A DNA stretch of 64,000 nucleotides from Paenibacillus albicereus (lineage in GTDB: Bacteria > Bacillota > Bacilli > Paenibacillales > Paenibacillaceae). The first letter of the stretch is position 1. Each line of letters opens with the position of its first letter. Shown piece by piece: positions 9,455-17,813 of this stretch. Where the stretch lies: assembly GCF_012676905.1 (NCBI RefSeq), contig NZ_CP051428.1, forward strand, positions 4,833,001-4,897,000, in the 5' to 3' direction. The position numbers and the translations under genes are program-made. The notes beneath the pieces are model-generated. The model was not told the DNA's origin, ran no database searches, and was given only the letters and a program-made list of their open reading frames with translations.

Positions 9455-10587
9455 AAAAATCCTCCTTCAACACCATCACGCAATGACTCTCCGATAGGCT
9501 TCAATACCTGGTTCCAATCATACTTGTCTATAAATTCATTCGCTTGATTGGAATTGTTTTTATTCGCCTTACCTTCAAATAATTGAATTAGGCAGGTTTC
9601 GATTGATTTCACATCTTGGGGAGAACAGTAAAGCGCACGATGACCAAAGTATTCACGGACAGGCGATGTGTCTGAAACAGCAATTTCCTGCCCCAATGCA
9701 TAAGCTTCCATAGAAGCAAGACCAGGCGTCTCGATCAAGCTCGGCTGAATATGCCCGCTGCTTTTTTTCATCACGGTAAAGATATCTCGTTGGGGCAGAT
9801 GCGGGATGAACGTGACCTGACTACCTGCCATTTTCCTGGCATCACGCTCATATCGCCAATCCGAGGCACTAGCTTGTCCGACCAGGACAAGCGGGATTCC
9901 CGTAAGGTTCGAAGCTTCAATTAAACGGAGTTGGTTTTTCCTCGGCCCGATCGCCCCAATGCAACAGATAAAACGCTTTGGCAACGTATGGGAAGCCAAT
10001 TCCGTTTGCTCGTGTCCCTTGATCAATTCCTTATTTATACCATTGTAAATAATTTTAAAGGGCAAATCCCCTTCGTCGTTTCTGCCCATGTATTGAATGA
10101 GGTGCTCTTGTTCAGCCCTTGAGTTTGGAAAAATCATCGCAGCATGATCCACAATCTCGTTTATCATCGATTTTCTCGATCTTAGTTTGAGCAAGTCGAA
10201 CCTAACCATCTTGTTTTTCTTCAAATAACGGGCTGAACGAAGTAAAACTTTCACCCAATTCGGAATGAACCATCGCTTCAAGCTATCTTTGCGGGACCTG
10301 CTCAAAGGCAAGGAATCCAAATCCCAAAATACCGAAAAAACGACAAACGGAATGGAGGCTCGTTTGATTTGTCTATATTGCCAGTAAGCTTGTTCGGGCA
10401 GAGTCAAATTGAAGATAACTGCCGCTTGATAAGAAGCCAGGCTTTCATTCAATGATGAAGTTATCGTCACCTGATAGCCCTGCTCTCGTAAAACCCGAAC
10501 AGTCTCCATGATCTGAATAGAATCCCCGCCCCGGCGAGTATCCCAGTCTGGACGAGTGTAGATTAATAAGCGCGTTACATGAGACAT
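9451..10587 (-). CDS. Glycosyltransferase, GT4-like (GT-B fold)
   Basis: A 378-residue cytoplasmic enzyme. The N-terminal half has the acceptor-side opening LLIYTRPDWDTRRGGDSIQI; the C-terminal half has the donor-binding signs FICCIGAIGPRKNQLRLIEA, LVLVGQA and the E-x7-E motif within PSLIETPGLASMEAYALGQ. Donor sugar cannot be inferred. It starts 13 bases after the upstream transferase and its stop codon overlaps the TTG start of the next (broken) gene, showing tight operon packing. Low GC compared with the flanks of the window. Confidence 0.85.
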   Translation of the reverse strand: MSHVTRLLIYTRPDWDTRRGGDSIQIMETVRVLREQGYQVTITSSLNESLASYQAAVIFNLTLPEQAYWQYRQIKRASIPFVVFSVFWDLDSLPLSRSRKDSLKRWFIPNWVKVLLRSARYLKKNKMVRFDLLKLRSRKSMINEIVDHAAMIFPNSRAEQEHLIQYMGRNDEGDLPFKIIYNGINKELIKGHEQTELASHTLPKRFICCIGAIGPRKNQLRLIEASNLTGIPLVLVGQASASDWRYERDARKMAGSQVTFIPHLPQRDIFTVMKKSSGHIQPSLIETPGLASMEAYALGQEIAVSDTSPVREYFGHRALYCSPQDVKSIETCLIQLFEGKANKNNSNQANEFIDKYDWNQVLKPIGESLRDGVEGGFF

Positions 10588-10600
10588 CCTGAATCCACCC

Positions 10601-11833
10601 TTATCCCTTAGAGTAGAGCCAACTGATTACCGGCTCCAATCGTCCTTCCCATGAATAGTGCTCCGAGTGGCTGCGGATTTTTTTCGCATAGCTTCGATCC
10701 AGACTTTCGCCGACGGCTAACGCCAACTGCTTGGAAAACTCCTTGGCATTATCGGCAAAGCGAATATAAGGCAATCCATCGATCTCAGGCAGCGGAGATG
10801 CTACCGTCACCTTGCCTCCAGCAGCATATTCGAACACTTTCACAGGCGAAGTATGATCGGTTATATCATTTTTAAGGAAGGGCAATACAGCAACATGGAA
10901 TGAGTTTAAAAGATCGGGTATTTGCTCATAGCCCACTCGAGGTAAAAAAGTAACGTTCGCTCTTTTTGATAGTTGGTGAACCTGTTGCTGAACCTCGGGA
11001 TAGACCTCACCTACAAATACAAACTCATAGGTAGGATTCATTTCTGCTGCATAATCCATCGCATCAAAATCGAACCACTCCGCAATGGCACCATAATATC
11101 CGACGCGAATCGGCTGCTTCGACGGGTTCGGATCCACATGTGTACTCATTTTAAAATCATTCACATGAACACCGTTCGGGACAAGTAAAACCTGCGCATC
11201 ATATGTAGCTAGAGACTGCACTTCATCAAACAGCCTCTTTGCCGTACAAACGATCAGATCAGCACCCTTAATCGAAGTCTCATAGTCCTGTTCCATTTGA
11301 GGATACGAATCAAAAGTCGTCAAATGATCGATATAATCATAAATGAATCGAGAACGAATGGTGTGGGCATGTCGAATATGCTCAACGACCTGCGTTTGAT
11401 GAGGCCAATATTGCCATACGCAGACCTGGTATCCGGATAAGATTGTACTTAATAATGCACCGTTTTGGTTATCATTATATAGATACAAATTCGCATCTAA
11501 TTCATGGAGCCCTCTAACTGACCAATCCGGCTCATACGGGAAACTGGTATCCGTCATATAAATGACGGGATAACCCATTCTGGACAAAACTTTAGCTATT
11601 TGCTGCGGTCTTTGAAACATATACCCCCATGGACAACTGGGAAGTGGAAACAAAAAAACCGTATCCTTTTGCGCATCTTGAAGCATTTTTCTTGCTTCTG
11701 CGATTATTGCGGCGGAGGGGGGAAAGCCGAGCAACCGACCTCCCCCTATTTTTCTCAGCAACTTGTGTTCTGCTTTTCTCACTACGATTTTGGGGTCTGT
11801 AAAAAGAAGTTCGATGTTTTTCCTATAATTCAT
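10601..11833 (-). CDS. Glycosyltransferase, GT-B fold
   Basis: A 410-residue protein. Key features: FLFPLPSCPWGYMFQRPQQI near residue 60, YDYIDHLTTF, IVCTAKRLFDEV, RVGYYGAIAEWFDFDAMDYA, and a donor-site region PFLKNDITDHTSPVKVFEYAAG with the conserved acidic residue. The W..QRPQQI start and the GYYGAI-EWFD motif are shared with the N-terminal half of the neighbouring 893-residue protein, so the two are related by duplication. Its ATG overlaps the stop codon of that gene (ATGA). Sugar specificity unknown. Confidence 0.85.
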   Translation of the reverse strand: MNYRKNIELLFTDPKIVVRKAEHKLLRKIGGGRLLGFPPSAAIIAEARKMLQDAQKDTVFLFPLPSCPWGYMFQRPQQIAKVLSRMGYPVIYMTDTSFPYEPDWSVRGLHELDANLYLYNDNQNGALLSTILSGYQVCVWQYWPHQTQVVEHIRHAHTIRSRFIYDYIDHLTTFDSYPQMEQDYETSIKGADLIVCTAKRLFDEVQSLATYDAQVLLVPNGVHVNDFKMSTHVDPNPSKQPIRVGYYGAIAEWFDFDAMDYAAEMNPTYEFVFVGEVYPEVQQQVHQLSKRANVTFLPRVGYEQIPDLLNSFHVAVLPFLKNDITDHTSPVKVFEYAAGGKVTVASPLPEIDGLPYIRFADNAKEFSKQLALAVGESLDRSYAKKIRSHSEHYSWEGRLEPVISWLYSKG

Positions 11834-14511
11834 GATGTGGCGACCCGATCCGCAGCTTGAAGAAGTCCTCTTAAATCCACGGTTGCTGTAAGCTCCGATT
11901 GAGTTAAATAAACGACCTGCTTACTCTGGATGTGCTTGTTTTTGTCCGCTCGTTCTGCATAAAACGCCGCTTCAAATTCAACACCATCAAAAAGATCAGG
12001 CCGGTTGGACAAATAGAGTGAAGGTCCTAGCTTGCGGATCCCCGTCACAGGACTACCGTTGTATTGATGAGCATTCACAATAACCAATGCATCTTCACCC
12101 TTTGCAAACTCCGTCAATGAGGATTCAATCCCTTGACGACCAGAGATCCAATTGAGGCCTGCTTCAATGTAGTAAGTGTTTTGAGCAACAGCTTTTACTC
12201 GCTCATTAACCGTAACCGAGTCCAGTGCCTGGTAAAAAATCGATGCCGGAGGCTTAGGCATGGACCATGACTTCTTCCACTTTAACTCAAAATACTGCTT
12301 GTTCTTTTGGAAAGTATTTTGATAAATTTTATCATCCAGCTTTTTGAAACTAACACTGCCGTGATGATAGACAAAACAATCCTCAACAATGACAAGCCCG
12401 TATCCTGCACGCTGCACTCTTTCGCAGTAATCATCATCCTCAAACATCCCGATTCCATATCCTGTATCCAAATCTCCCACAGCTTCATAGGCTTTTCGAG
12501 AAATGGCTACACAATAAAAACCGAGCAATTCTGTCGAACGAGCTCTGCCGTTATATTGAGCGTAAAAATCATGCAGCCAGTTGGTATCCGGGCCATCGAA
12601 TTCATTGCCGATGAAAAAATCGAGCATCTGGTCGTTCCCCACTGAATTCGACATCGGGCCAGACATTCCTAGTTGAGCGTTCTCCTTTAGAGGACGCAGT
12701 AATCGCTGGAGCCAGCCTTCCGGCACCATCGTATCATTATTTAGCAGAATGATGTACTCTCCGCTGGCCGCTTGGCAGCCAGCCGCATTGCCTCCTGCAA
12801 AACCTAGATTCTGCGGGGAGAGAATGACCTTGACTTGAGGATGAATCATCCTTGAAAGCTCGATCCTCGTTGAATCAGAGGACATATTATCCACAATAAT
12901 AATTTCAAGATTTGAATATTTACTATTCTTGAATACACTATCCAAACATTGTTTTGTATAATTCCAATTATTATACGTAACAATTACAATGCTTACCTTG
13001 GGGTAATAATTGCGGTTAAGCTTGTCGCTCAAGCTCTCATACCTCGAAGACCAGCTATTTTGCTTAGCAAACTTCTTCCGCTTCTCCTGTAGAGCGACGT
13101 CACTTTCATCTAATGCTTCTTGAATATAATGCTCGAATTCAGAATAAGCGTTCGCTAAGTAGACCACTTCTTTCATGGCAACCAGCTCAGGGAGCGCTAC
13201 CGATACGACCGGTTTTCCCGATGCTAAATACTCGTACACTTTAACCGGGTTCGTGGAAAGGGTAAGGTTGTTCACCAAAAAAGGAATCAAACAGACGTCG
13301 AACCGATCTAAATAATTCGGGAGAGAGGAGTACGGTTTTTCACCCAACAGATAGACATTTTTTAACTTCTCAACCTTGGAGATGTCACATCCGAACGTAT
13401 CTCCGATTAAGACGAAGCTCCACTCCGGGTGGTTAGTTGCCAACCGCTCGATCAACTCAATGTCAAACCATTCCGAGATCGCTCCGTAATACCCAATGAT
13501 ACGACCTTTAATGGCCTTGATATCGTCTGGAGTCGGGCCTTCAGGGACACGAGAGAAATGATCATACTCCCCAGCATTTCGAATGAGAAGCGTATTGGGA
13601 TTGTATTCAATCACTTTGTCGTACAAGAGCTGAGAAGTTGCGATGACGAGATCTGCTTTAGCAATTAAGTCATCTTCCTGGGTCAACATAAGCTGTGAGT
13701 TCGTGGAAAAGCCTGCATGATCGTCCATGCAATCATAGACAAGGACATTGTTCGGAATTACGCTTGCAAGCGGATACCAGAAAGGCAAATCCAGTATTGA
13801 AATGCTGTCCTGTATATTAAATTTACTTGAAATAAAGCGTAATGATTGTTCTAGATATTCTCGATCTTTTCCTTCAATTTGGTCTCTATACGCGTTAAGA
13901 TCTTGAAGCGAGCATAACTTGATCCACCAAACATTTTTTTGCAACTCTCGAATTTGAACACGGTTCTCAAAATCGATCGCTACAGCATCCTGTTTTCCCA
14001 ATCCGGTCGTTTCGATAGAGAAATAAAAAACTCGATGTCCATGATCTGCAAATTGAGAAGAGATTTGCTGTGGCCTTTGCCACCGGAAATCCCACTCAAT
14101 AACAGGGAATCGGAACACATCAAATTTGGTTGCTGAAACATAGTGCTGATAAGCTTGATCAACTGGACTTGATAATGGAGCCTTGCCCTGAGTGAGCTGA
14201 AAATCATGTATTTTAAAATCCGACTTGATTGGGCTAAATCGTTTAGCGTCTTCCCGAACTCCGTCTTTGTTGGACAATGCAGCACGCAGCCATCTCCAAA
14301 ATTGCTTTCGTTCAGACGAGTTCCCCTTCCGATACTGCTCATTAAACCTTCGCACAGCACACATAATTTTCCACGCTTTTGTATGTTCCGCTCTCATCAA
14401 CTGGGAATTGAGATCCATTAATTGAGCTTTATTGAGTTCATGTATTCGAAGAATTGAATCTTGATCAAAGCCTTCTAGCTGATGCTTTACCATAGCTGAT
14501 TTATGTTCCAC
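11830..14511 (-). CDS. Bifunctional glycosyltransferase (GT-B domain + GT2 domain)
   Basis: An 893-residue two-enzyme fusion. Residues ~1-110 are helical and charged. A GT-B domain follows (FPVIEWDFRWQRPQQISSQF, then RIIGYYGAISEWFDIELIER and a donor site ending in PVKVYEYLASGKPVVS). From about residue 505 comes a GT2 domain: SIVIVTYNNWNYTKQCLDSV, IIIVDNMSSD, ILLNNDTMVPEGWL (metal-binding DT region) and GMFEDDDYCERVQRAG. A further ~130 residues at the end, which open with VNERVKAVAQNTYYIEAGLN, are not recognised. Start GTG at 14511 after GAGGAGGG. Such fusions make two successive linkages of one repeat unit. It lies 26 bases after the methyltransferase. Confidence 0.88.
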   Translation of the reverse strand: MEHKSAMVKHQLEGFDQDSILRIHELNKAQLMDLNSQLMRAEHTKAWKIMCAVRRFNEQYRKGNSSERKQFWRWLRAALSNKDGVREDAKRFSPIKSDFKIHDFQLTQGKAPLSSPVDQAYQHYVSATKFDVFRFPVIEWDFRWQRPQQISSQFADHGHRVFYFSIETTGLGKQDAVAIDFENRVQIRELQKNVWWIKLCSLQDLNAYRDQIEGKDREYLEQSLRFISSKFNIQDSISILDLPFWYPLASVIPNNVLVYDCMDDHAGFSTNSQLMLTQEDDLIAKADLVIATSQLLYDKVIEYNPNTLLIRNAGEYDHFSRVPEGPTPDDIKAIKGRIIGYYGAISEWFDIELIERLATNHPEWSFVLIGDTFGCDISKVEKLKNVYLLGEKPYSSLPNYLDRFDVCLIPFLVNNLTLSTNPVKVYEYLASGKPVVSVALPELVAMKEVVYLANAYSEFEHYIQEALDESDVALQEKRKKFAKQNSWSSRYESLSDKLNRNYYPKVSIVIVTYNNWNYTKQCLDSVFKNSKYSNLEIIIVDNMSSDSTRIELSRMIHPQVKVILSPQNLGFAGGNAAGCQAASGEYIILLNNDTMVPEGWLQRLLRPLKENAQLGMSGPMSNSVGNDQMLDFFIGNEFDGPDTNWLHDFYAQYNGRARSTELLGFYCVAISRKAYEAVGDLDTGYGIGMFEDDDYCERVQRAGYGLVIVEDCFVYHHGSVSFKKLDDKIYQNTFQKNKQYFELKWKKSWSMPKPPASIFYQALDSVTVNERVKAVAQNTYYIEAGLNWISGRQGIESSLTEFAKGEDALVIVNAHQYNGSPVTGIRKLGPSLYLSNRPDLFDGVEFEAAFYAERADKNKHIQSKQVVYLTQSELTATVDLRGLLQAADRVATS

Positions 14512-14537
14512 TTAACGGATCCCTCCTCGTGATAGAT

Positions 14538-15551
14538 TTATTTTTTCAATAGCTCAATATATCGATAGAGCTCTTTAATTTCGGCTCGTAAGCCATATAC
14601 ACTTTCGTCTCGTGCCAATGTTTCTTTACGCGCCAATTCCGCGGCCTCTTCCAAGAGCTTCTTCGTGTCCGCCCAATGTCGTTCTTGTTGCTGATAGAAC
14701 TGAAGCTCCTCCATCAAACGCTTCTGATCTTCCTGAAGGGCAAGATTCCATTCCACTTGTTCTTGCTCACTTTTTTTAAAATGGGCAATAATGGAATCAC
14801 GAGCCTGCACATCCTGCTTCAACACAGAGATATAGCGATCCTTTTCAGCAAGAATATTGTTCGAGCTCAACGGAAAAAGAACATCTCGTTCGATGGGCGG
14901 CAACTCATCATCCGAACAAATCGCAATGAAAAAAGACGAGTCTTCTTTCTGATAGGCATCGTCCAAATACACGACTTCCGCTAGCTCGTTTCCGTCCCTC
15001 ACGCAGATCCCCTGCATGAAATCTTGTGTGAAAATCCGCACATAAGAAAAATGACGCTGCAACAATTCCACATATTCATCAAGGTAATATTCCCTTACAT
15101 GATATGGATTTTCATATCCTTCTATTGCATCAGAATACATTTTTTTGTTCGGGGTGGAAATGATGAGTTTTCCTTTTTCTTTTAACAATGGCTTGATTGA
15201 AGCCAGGAAGCCATCCGTATCCTGGATATGTTCAATCACTTCAAAAGATACAACCGCGTCGAACTTAATATCCAATTCAAGGTTAGAACAATCTTGCGTT
15301 TCAAACCTCAGATTAGAGGAGGCATATCTTTTAGTGGCATATTCAACAGCCTCGCTGGAAATATCCACACCAAGAACTTGAAGTTGGTTCAGGCTGAGTT
15401 CATACGTTCCATACCCGGTTCCACATCCTGCATCCAAAACACTAGACCCTGGGGCAAGAAGTCGAGCTGCGAACTTGTACCTGCTGATGTGTTCATGGAA
15501 TAAGTCTGCCGAAACTTCTCCTTCGATGACTCTTTCACCTGTAAACTCCAT
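14538..15551 (-). CDS. SAM-dependent methyltransferase with C-terminal coiled coil
   Basis: A 337-residue protein. The class I fold is clear: EHISRYKFAARLL, motif I VLDAGCGTGYGTYEL, LGVDISSEAVEYA, FDAVVSFEVIEHIQD and LIISTPNKKMYSD. Residues ~220-337 are rich in Glu, Gln, Lys and Leu heptads and probably form a coiled coil. In ABC-transporter-dependent glycan systems a methyltransferase with a coiled coil can cap the chain end and set its length; that role is inferred from context. The frame allows an ATG at 15557 that overlaps the wzt stop, but GGAGG is correctly spaced (7 bases) only for the ATG at 15551. Confidence 0.88.
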   Translation of the reverse strand: MEFTGERVIEGEVSADLFHEHISRYKFAARLLAPGSSVLDAGCGTGYGTYELSLNQLQVLGVDISSEAVEYATKRYASSNLRFETQDCSNLELDIKFDAVVSFEVIEHIQDTDGFLASIKPLLKEKGKLIISTPNKKMYSDAIEGYENPYHVREYYLDEYVELLQRHFSYVRIFTQDFMQGICVRDGNELAEVVYLDDAYQKEDSSFFIAICSDDELPPIERDVLFPLSSNNILAEKDRYISVLKQDVQARDSIIAHFKKSEQEQVEWNLALQEDQKRLMEELQFYQQQERHWADTKKLLEEAAELARKETLARDESVYGLRAEIKELYRYIELLKK

Positions 15552-15553
15552 TC

Positions 15554-16810
15554 TCATCCCTCCAATCTGGTTTGAATCGCAACCGGGACTCTCATCATCC
15601 CATAAACCGTTTCTTTGTTGATTACTTCAAAGATATACGCATTGTCAATCCAATCACACATATCATGTTTCACTAGATCTCCATTGGCAATTGCGGGGGA
15701 AATCGTATAATTTCCTTTAAGGAGTTTAGGAACAGATAATTCAAAAAGAACCGTCTGTACGCTTTCTACGGCTCCTAGGGGCAATTTTATTTTTTCAAGC
15801 AACGTATTTGTTGTCGTAATGTCGTTTCCCAATCGGTCTCGCAATACAAATCCGATAATAGGATTTTTCAGTTCCTCGTTATATCGAACGGAGACTTTTA
15901 CCTTCAAGATGCCGGTGTCATAAATCGTCTTTTCGTTTTCTTTATCTTCAACAATTAAAGTTGTCCCAATGATCTCGGCCGCTTTGGATCCAAAGCGGTT
16001 ATCTCCCGTTGGATAATTTACAATCGGCGACAATTCATCCTGGGAAGCTTCATCCAGATCATCCGCGAGGCCTTCTTCCAATCCATCTAACGAATTCGTG
16101 TACACGATTTTCATGTACTGATTCACGATATCATCGGGTTCTCCCGCAGCTATAATTTGCCCATGCTGCATCAAAATCGCGTGATCACACAAGCTTTTTA
16201 CCGCTGAAGTGTCATGCGAGACAAATAATATGGTCTTTCCAGCTTTTTGGAGTTGCCTGAGCTTGTTCATGCAACGCTGTTGAAAGGCCACGTCTCCGAC
16301 AGCTAGCGCTTCATCGATGATAATAATATCGGGGTTTACGTTAATGGCTGTGGCAAAAGCCAGCCTGACAAACATGCCGCTGGAATACGTTTTGACAGGC
16401 TGATCAATAAACTCTCCTATGCCTGAAAAAGCCACGATAGCGTCAAATCGCTCCTCCGTCTCCTCGGTAGACAACCCAAGAATAGAAGCATTGAGGAATA
16501 CATTCTCTCTTCCCGTAAACTCCGGATTGAAACCGGCCCCAAGCTCCAGCAGGGCCGATATTTTCCCCTCTATTTCCACTTCTCCACTCGTGGGATGTAT
16601 GATTCCAGCAATTACTTGAAGAAGGGTACTTTTACCTGATCCATTGGGACCAAGAATCCCGACAGTCTGTCCTGGCTCGATGACCAGGTCGATCTCTTTT
16701 AAAGCCATAAAGCCCGCTTGCTCATTTTGAGCCAAAAAAAATTCTTTGAACCTTTTCGACGGATTTTCATAGGAAAGAAATCGTTTATTAAGCCCTCTTA
16801 ATCTGATCAT
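15554..16810 (-). CDS. wzt: Polysaccharide ABC exporter ATP-binding subunit with glycan-binding domain
   Basis: A 418-residue Wzt-type protein. Nucleotide-binding domain: Walker A GPNGSGKST at residues 54-62, signature YSSGM near 142-146, Walker B IIIIDEALAVGD near 162-173, and the switch histidine in FVSHD. From about residue 255 a second beta-rich domain (IIGTTLIVEDKENEK, VSVRYNEELKNPIIGFVLRD, LLKGNYTISPAIANGD) matches the Wzt C-terminal domain that recognises the finished, capped glycan before export. TTG codons at 16816 and 16813 are possible starts, but AAGGTG is spaced only for the ATG at 16810. It pairs with the permease gene immediately upstream. Confidence 0.95.
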   Translation of the reverse strand: MIRLRGLNKRFLSYENPSKRFKEFFLAQNEQAGFMALKEIDLVIEPGQTVGILGPNGSGKSTLLQVIAGIIHPTSGEVEIEGKISALLELGAGFNPEFTGRENVFLNASILGLSTEETEERFDAIVAFSGIGEFIDQPVKTYSSGMFVRLAFATAINVNPDIIIIDEALAVGDVAFQQRCMNKLRQLQKAGKTILFVSHDTSAVKSLCDHAILMQHGQIIAAGEPDDIVNQYMKIVYTNSLDGLEEGLADDLDEASQDELSPIVNYPTGDNRFGSKAAEIIGTTLIVEDKENEKTIYDTGILKVKVSVRYNEELKNPIIGFVLRDRLGNDITTTNTLLEKIKLPLGAVESVQTVLFELSVPKLLKGNYTISPAIANGDLVKHDMCDWIDNAYIFEVINKETVYGMMRVPVAIQTRLEG

Positions 16811-16837
16811 CAACAAACACCTTCTTACCGTTCTGAA

Positions 16838-17647
16838 TTATAATACATCGGAAAAACCGATTTTTAATTTACGGAAAACATGAAACCCGATCATATACAG
16901 CACAATCGAACCGATATAAAATCCGCCTAAGAACAAGAAATTCAAATCGGAATGCCAAAAGAAAGCCGATCTCATCAAGTCCACAATTGAAGCCAACGGA
17001 TTATATGTAAATAGGAATCGGAATTCTTCCGGTACCATGTCTGCGTTGTACATAATCGGAGTCGCATACATCCACAGCAACATGATCAGGCCGACCATTT
17101 GCGCAAGGTCCCTGAAGTATACGCCCATGGAAGCCACAATCATGGCCAGTCCGCTTACTCCTAAAAAAAGTGGAGGAACGAACAAGATAAACGACAGCAT
17201 TTCCAGGTGTAGCCCCATTCCAAATACAATTGTACCGCCTAGTAGTAAAAGCACACCGATACTCATGTTGATAAAAGCGATGATTACGCTAACGATGGGC
17301 AGAATTTCTAGCGGGAATGCAATCTTTTTTACGAAATTCACTTTCGAAACGATATCTCTTACGGAAATCGTTAAGCTCTCATTAATAAAAAACCAAGGGA
17401 GTAAGCCGCAGTAAAGCCATAAGGCAAAATTGGAGCTCATATCACCTGAAGAAGAGCCAATTTTGGTTTTGAAAATGAACCCGAAAACAAACGAATATAC
17501 CGCCAGTAATGCAAGCTGATTGACGATAATCCATACCCTACCTAAAACAGAACCTTTATATCTACCTTCCAGCTCTCTTCGGGTTAAATTCAAAATTAGC
17601 GCCCGATTCCGATATAGCAAAGCAAAAGGCTGTGTAAATAAATTCAA
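16838..17647 (-). CDS. wzm: Polysaccharide ABC exporter permease
   Basis: An ABC-2 type membrane subunit of 269 residues with six predicted membrane segments. The cytoplasmic N-terminal motif LTRRELEGRYKGSVLGRVW is diagnostic of the Wzm/TagG group. It moves the undecaprenyl-linked glycan across the membrane with Wzt. The frame extends to a TTG at 17671, but GGAG is properly spaced only for the TTG at 17647, giving a start MNLFTQPFALLYRNR. First gene of the long leftward operon. Confidence 0.93.
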   Translation of the reverse strand: MNLFTQPFALLYRNRALILNLTRRELEGRYKGSVLGRVWIIVNQLALLAVYSFVFGFIFKTKIGSSSGDMSSNFALWLYCGLLPWFFINESLTISVRDIVSKVNFVKKIAFPLEILPIVSVIIAFINMSIGVLLLLGGTIVFGMGLHLEMLSFILFVPPLFLGVSGLAMIVASMGVYFRDLAQMVGLIMLLWMYATPIMYNADMVPEEFRFLFTYNPLASIVDLMRSAFFWHSDLNFLFLGGFYIGSIVLYMIGFHVFRKLKIGFSDVL

Positions 17648-17692
17648 AATCACCACTCCATCGAGGTTCAATTCACGGAAATATATTCAAAT

Positions 17693-17701
17693 ATTCTATC
17701 A
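17693..17701 (-). promoter_or_regulatory. Possible extended -10 promoter of the wzm operon
   Basis: On the minus strand TGATAGAAT (TGn plus TAGAAT, five of six matches) lies about 45 bases before the wzm start. No good -35 was found, as is normal for extended -10 promoters. It sits back-to-back with the rightward promoter at 17747-17775. Confidence 0.4.
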
Positions 17702-17746
17702 ATGCGCCAGAAAAAATCTCCCTTATCTTGTTCTAGACATATAGCT

Positions 17747-17775
17747 TTGTCAGAACGGCCTTTTCCGATTAAAAT
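17747..17775 (+). promoter_or_regulatory. Sigma-A promoter of the O-antigen ligase gene
   Basis: TTGTCA, 17-base spacer, TAAAAT. The expected start is near 17782, about 30 bases before the ATG at 17814. Confidence 0.7.
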
Positions 17776-17813
17776 AAAAGGAAAGTTTGAATCAGCCCAA
17801 AAAGGAGTTTACC

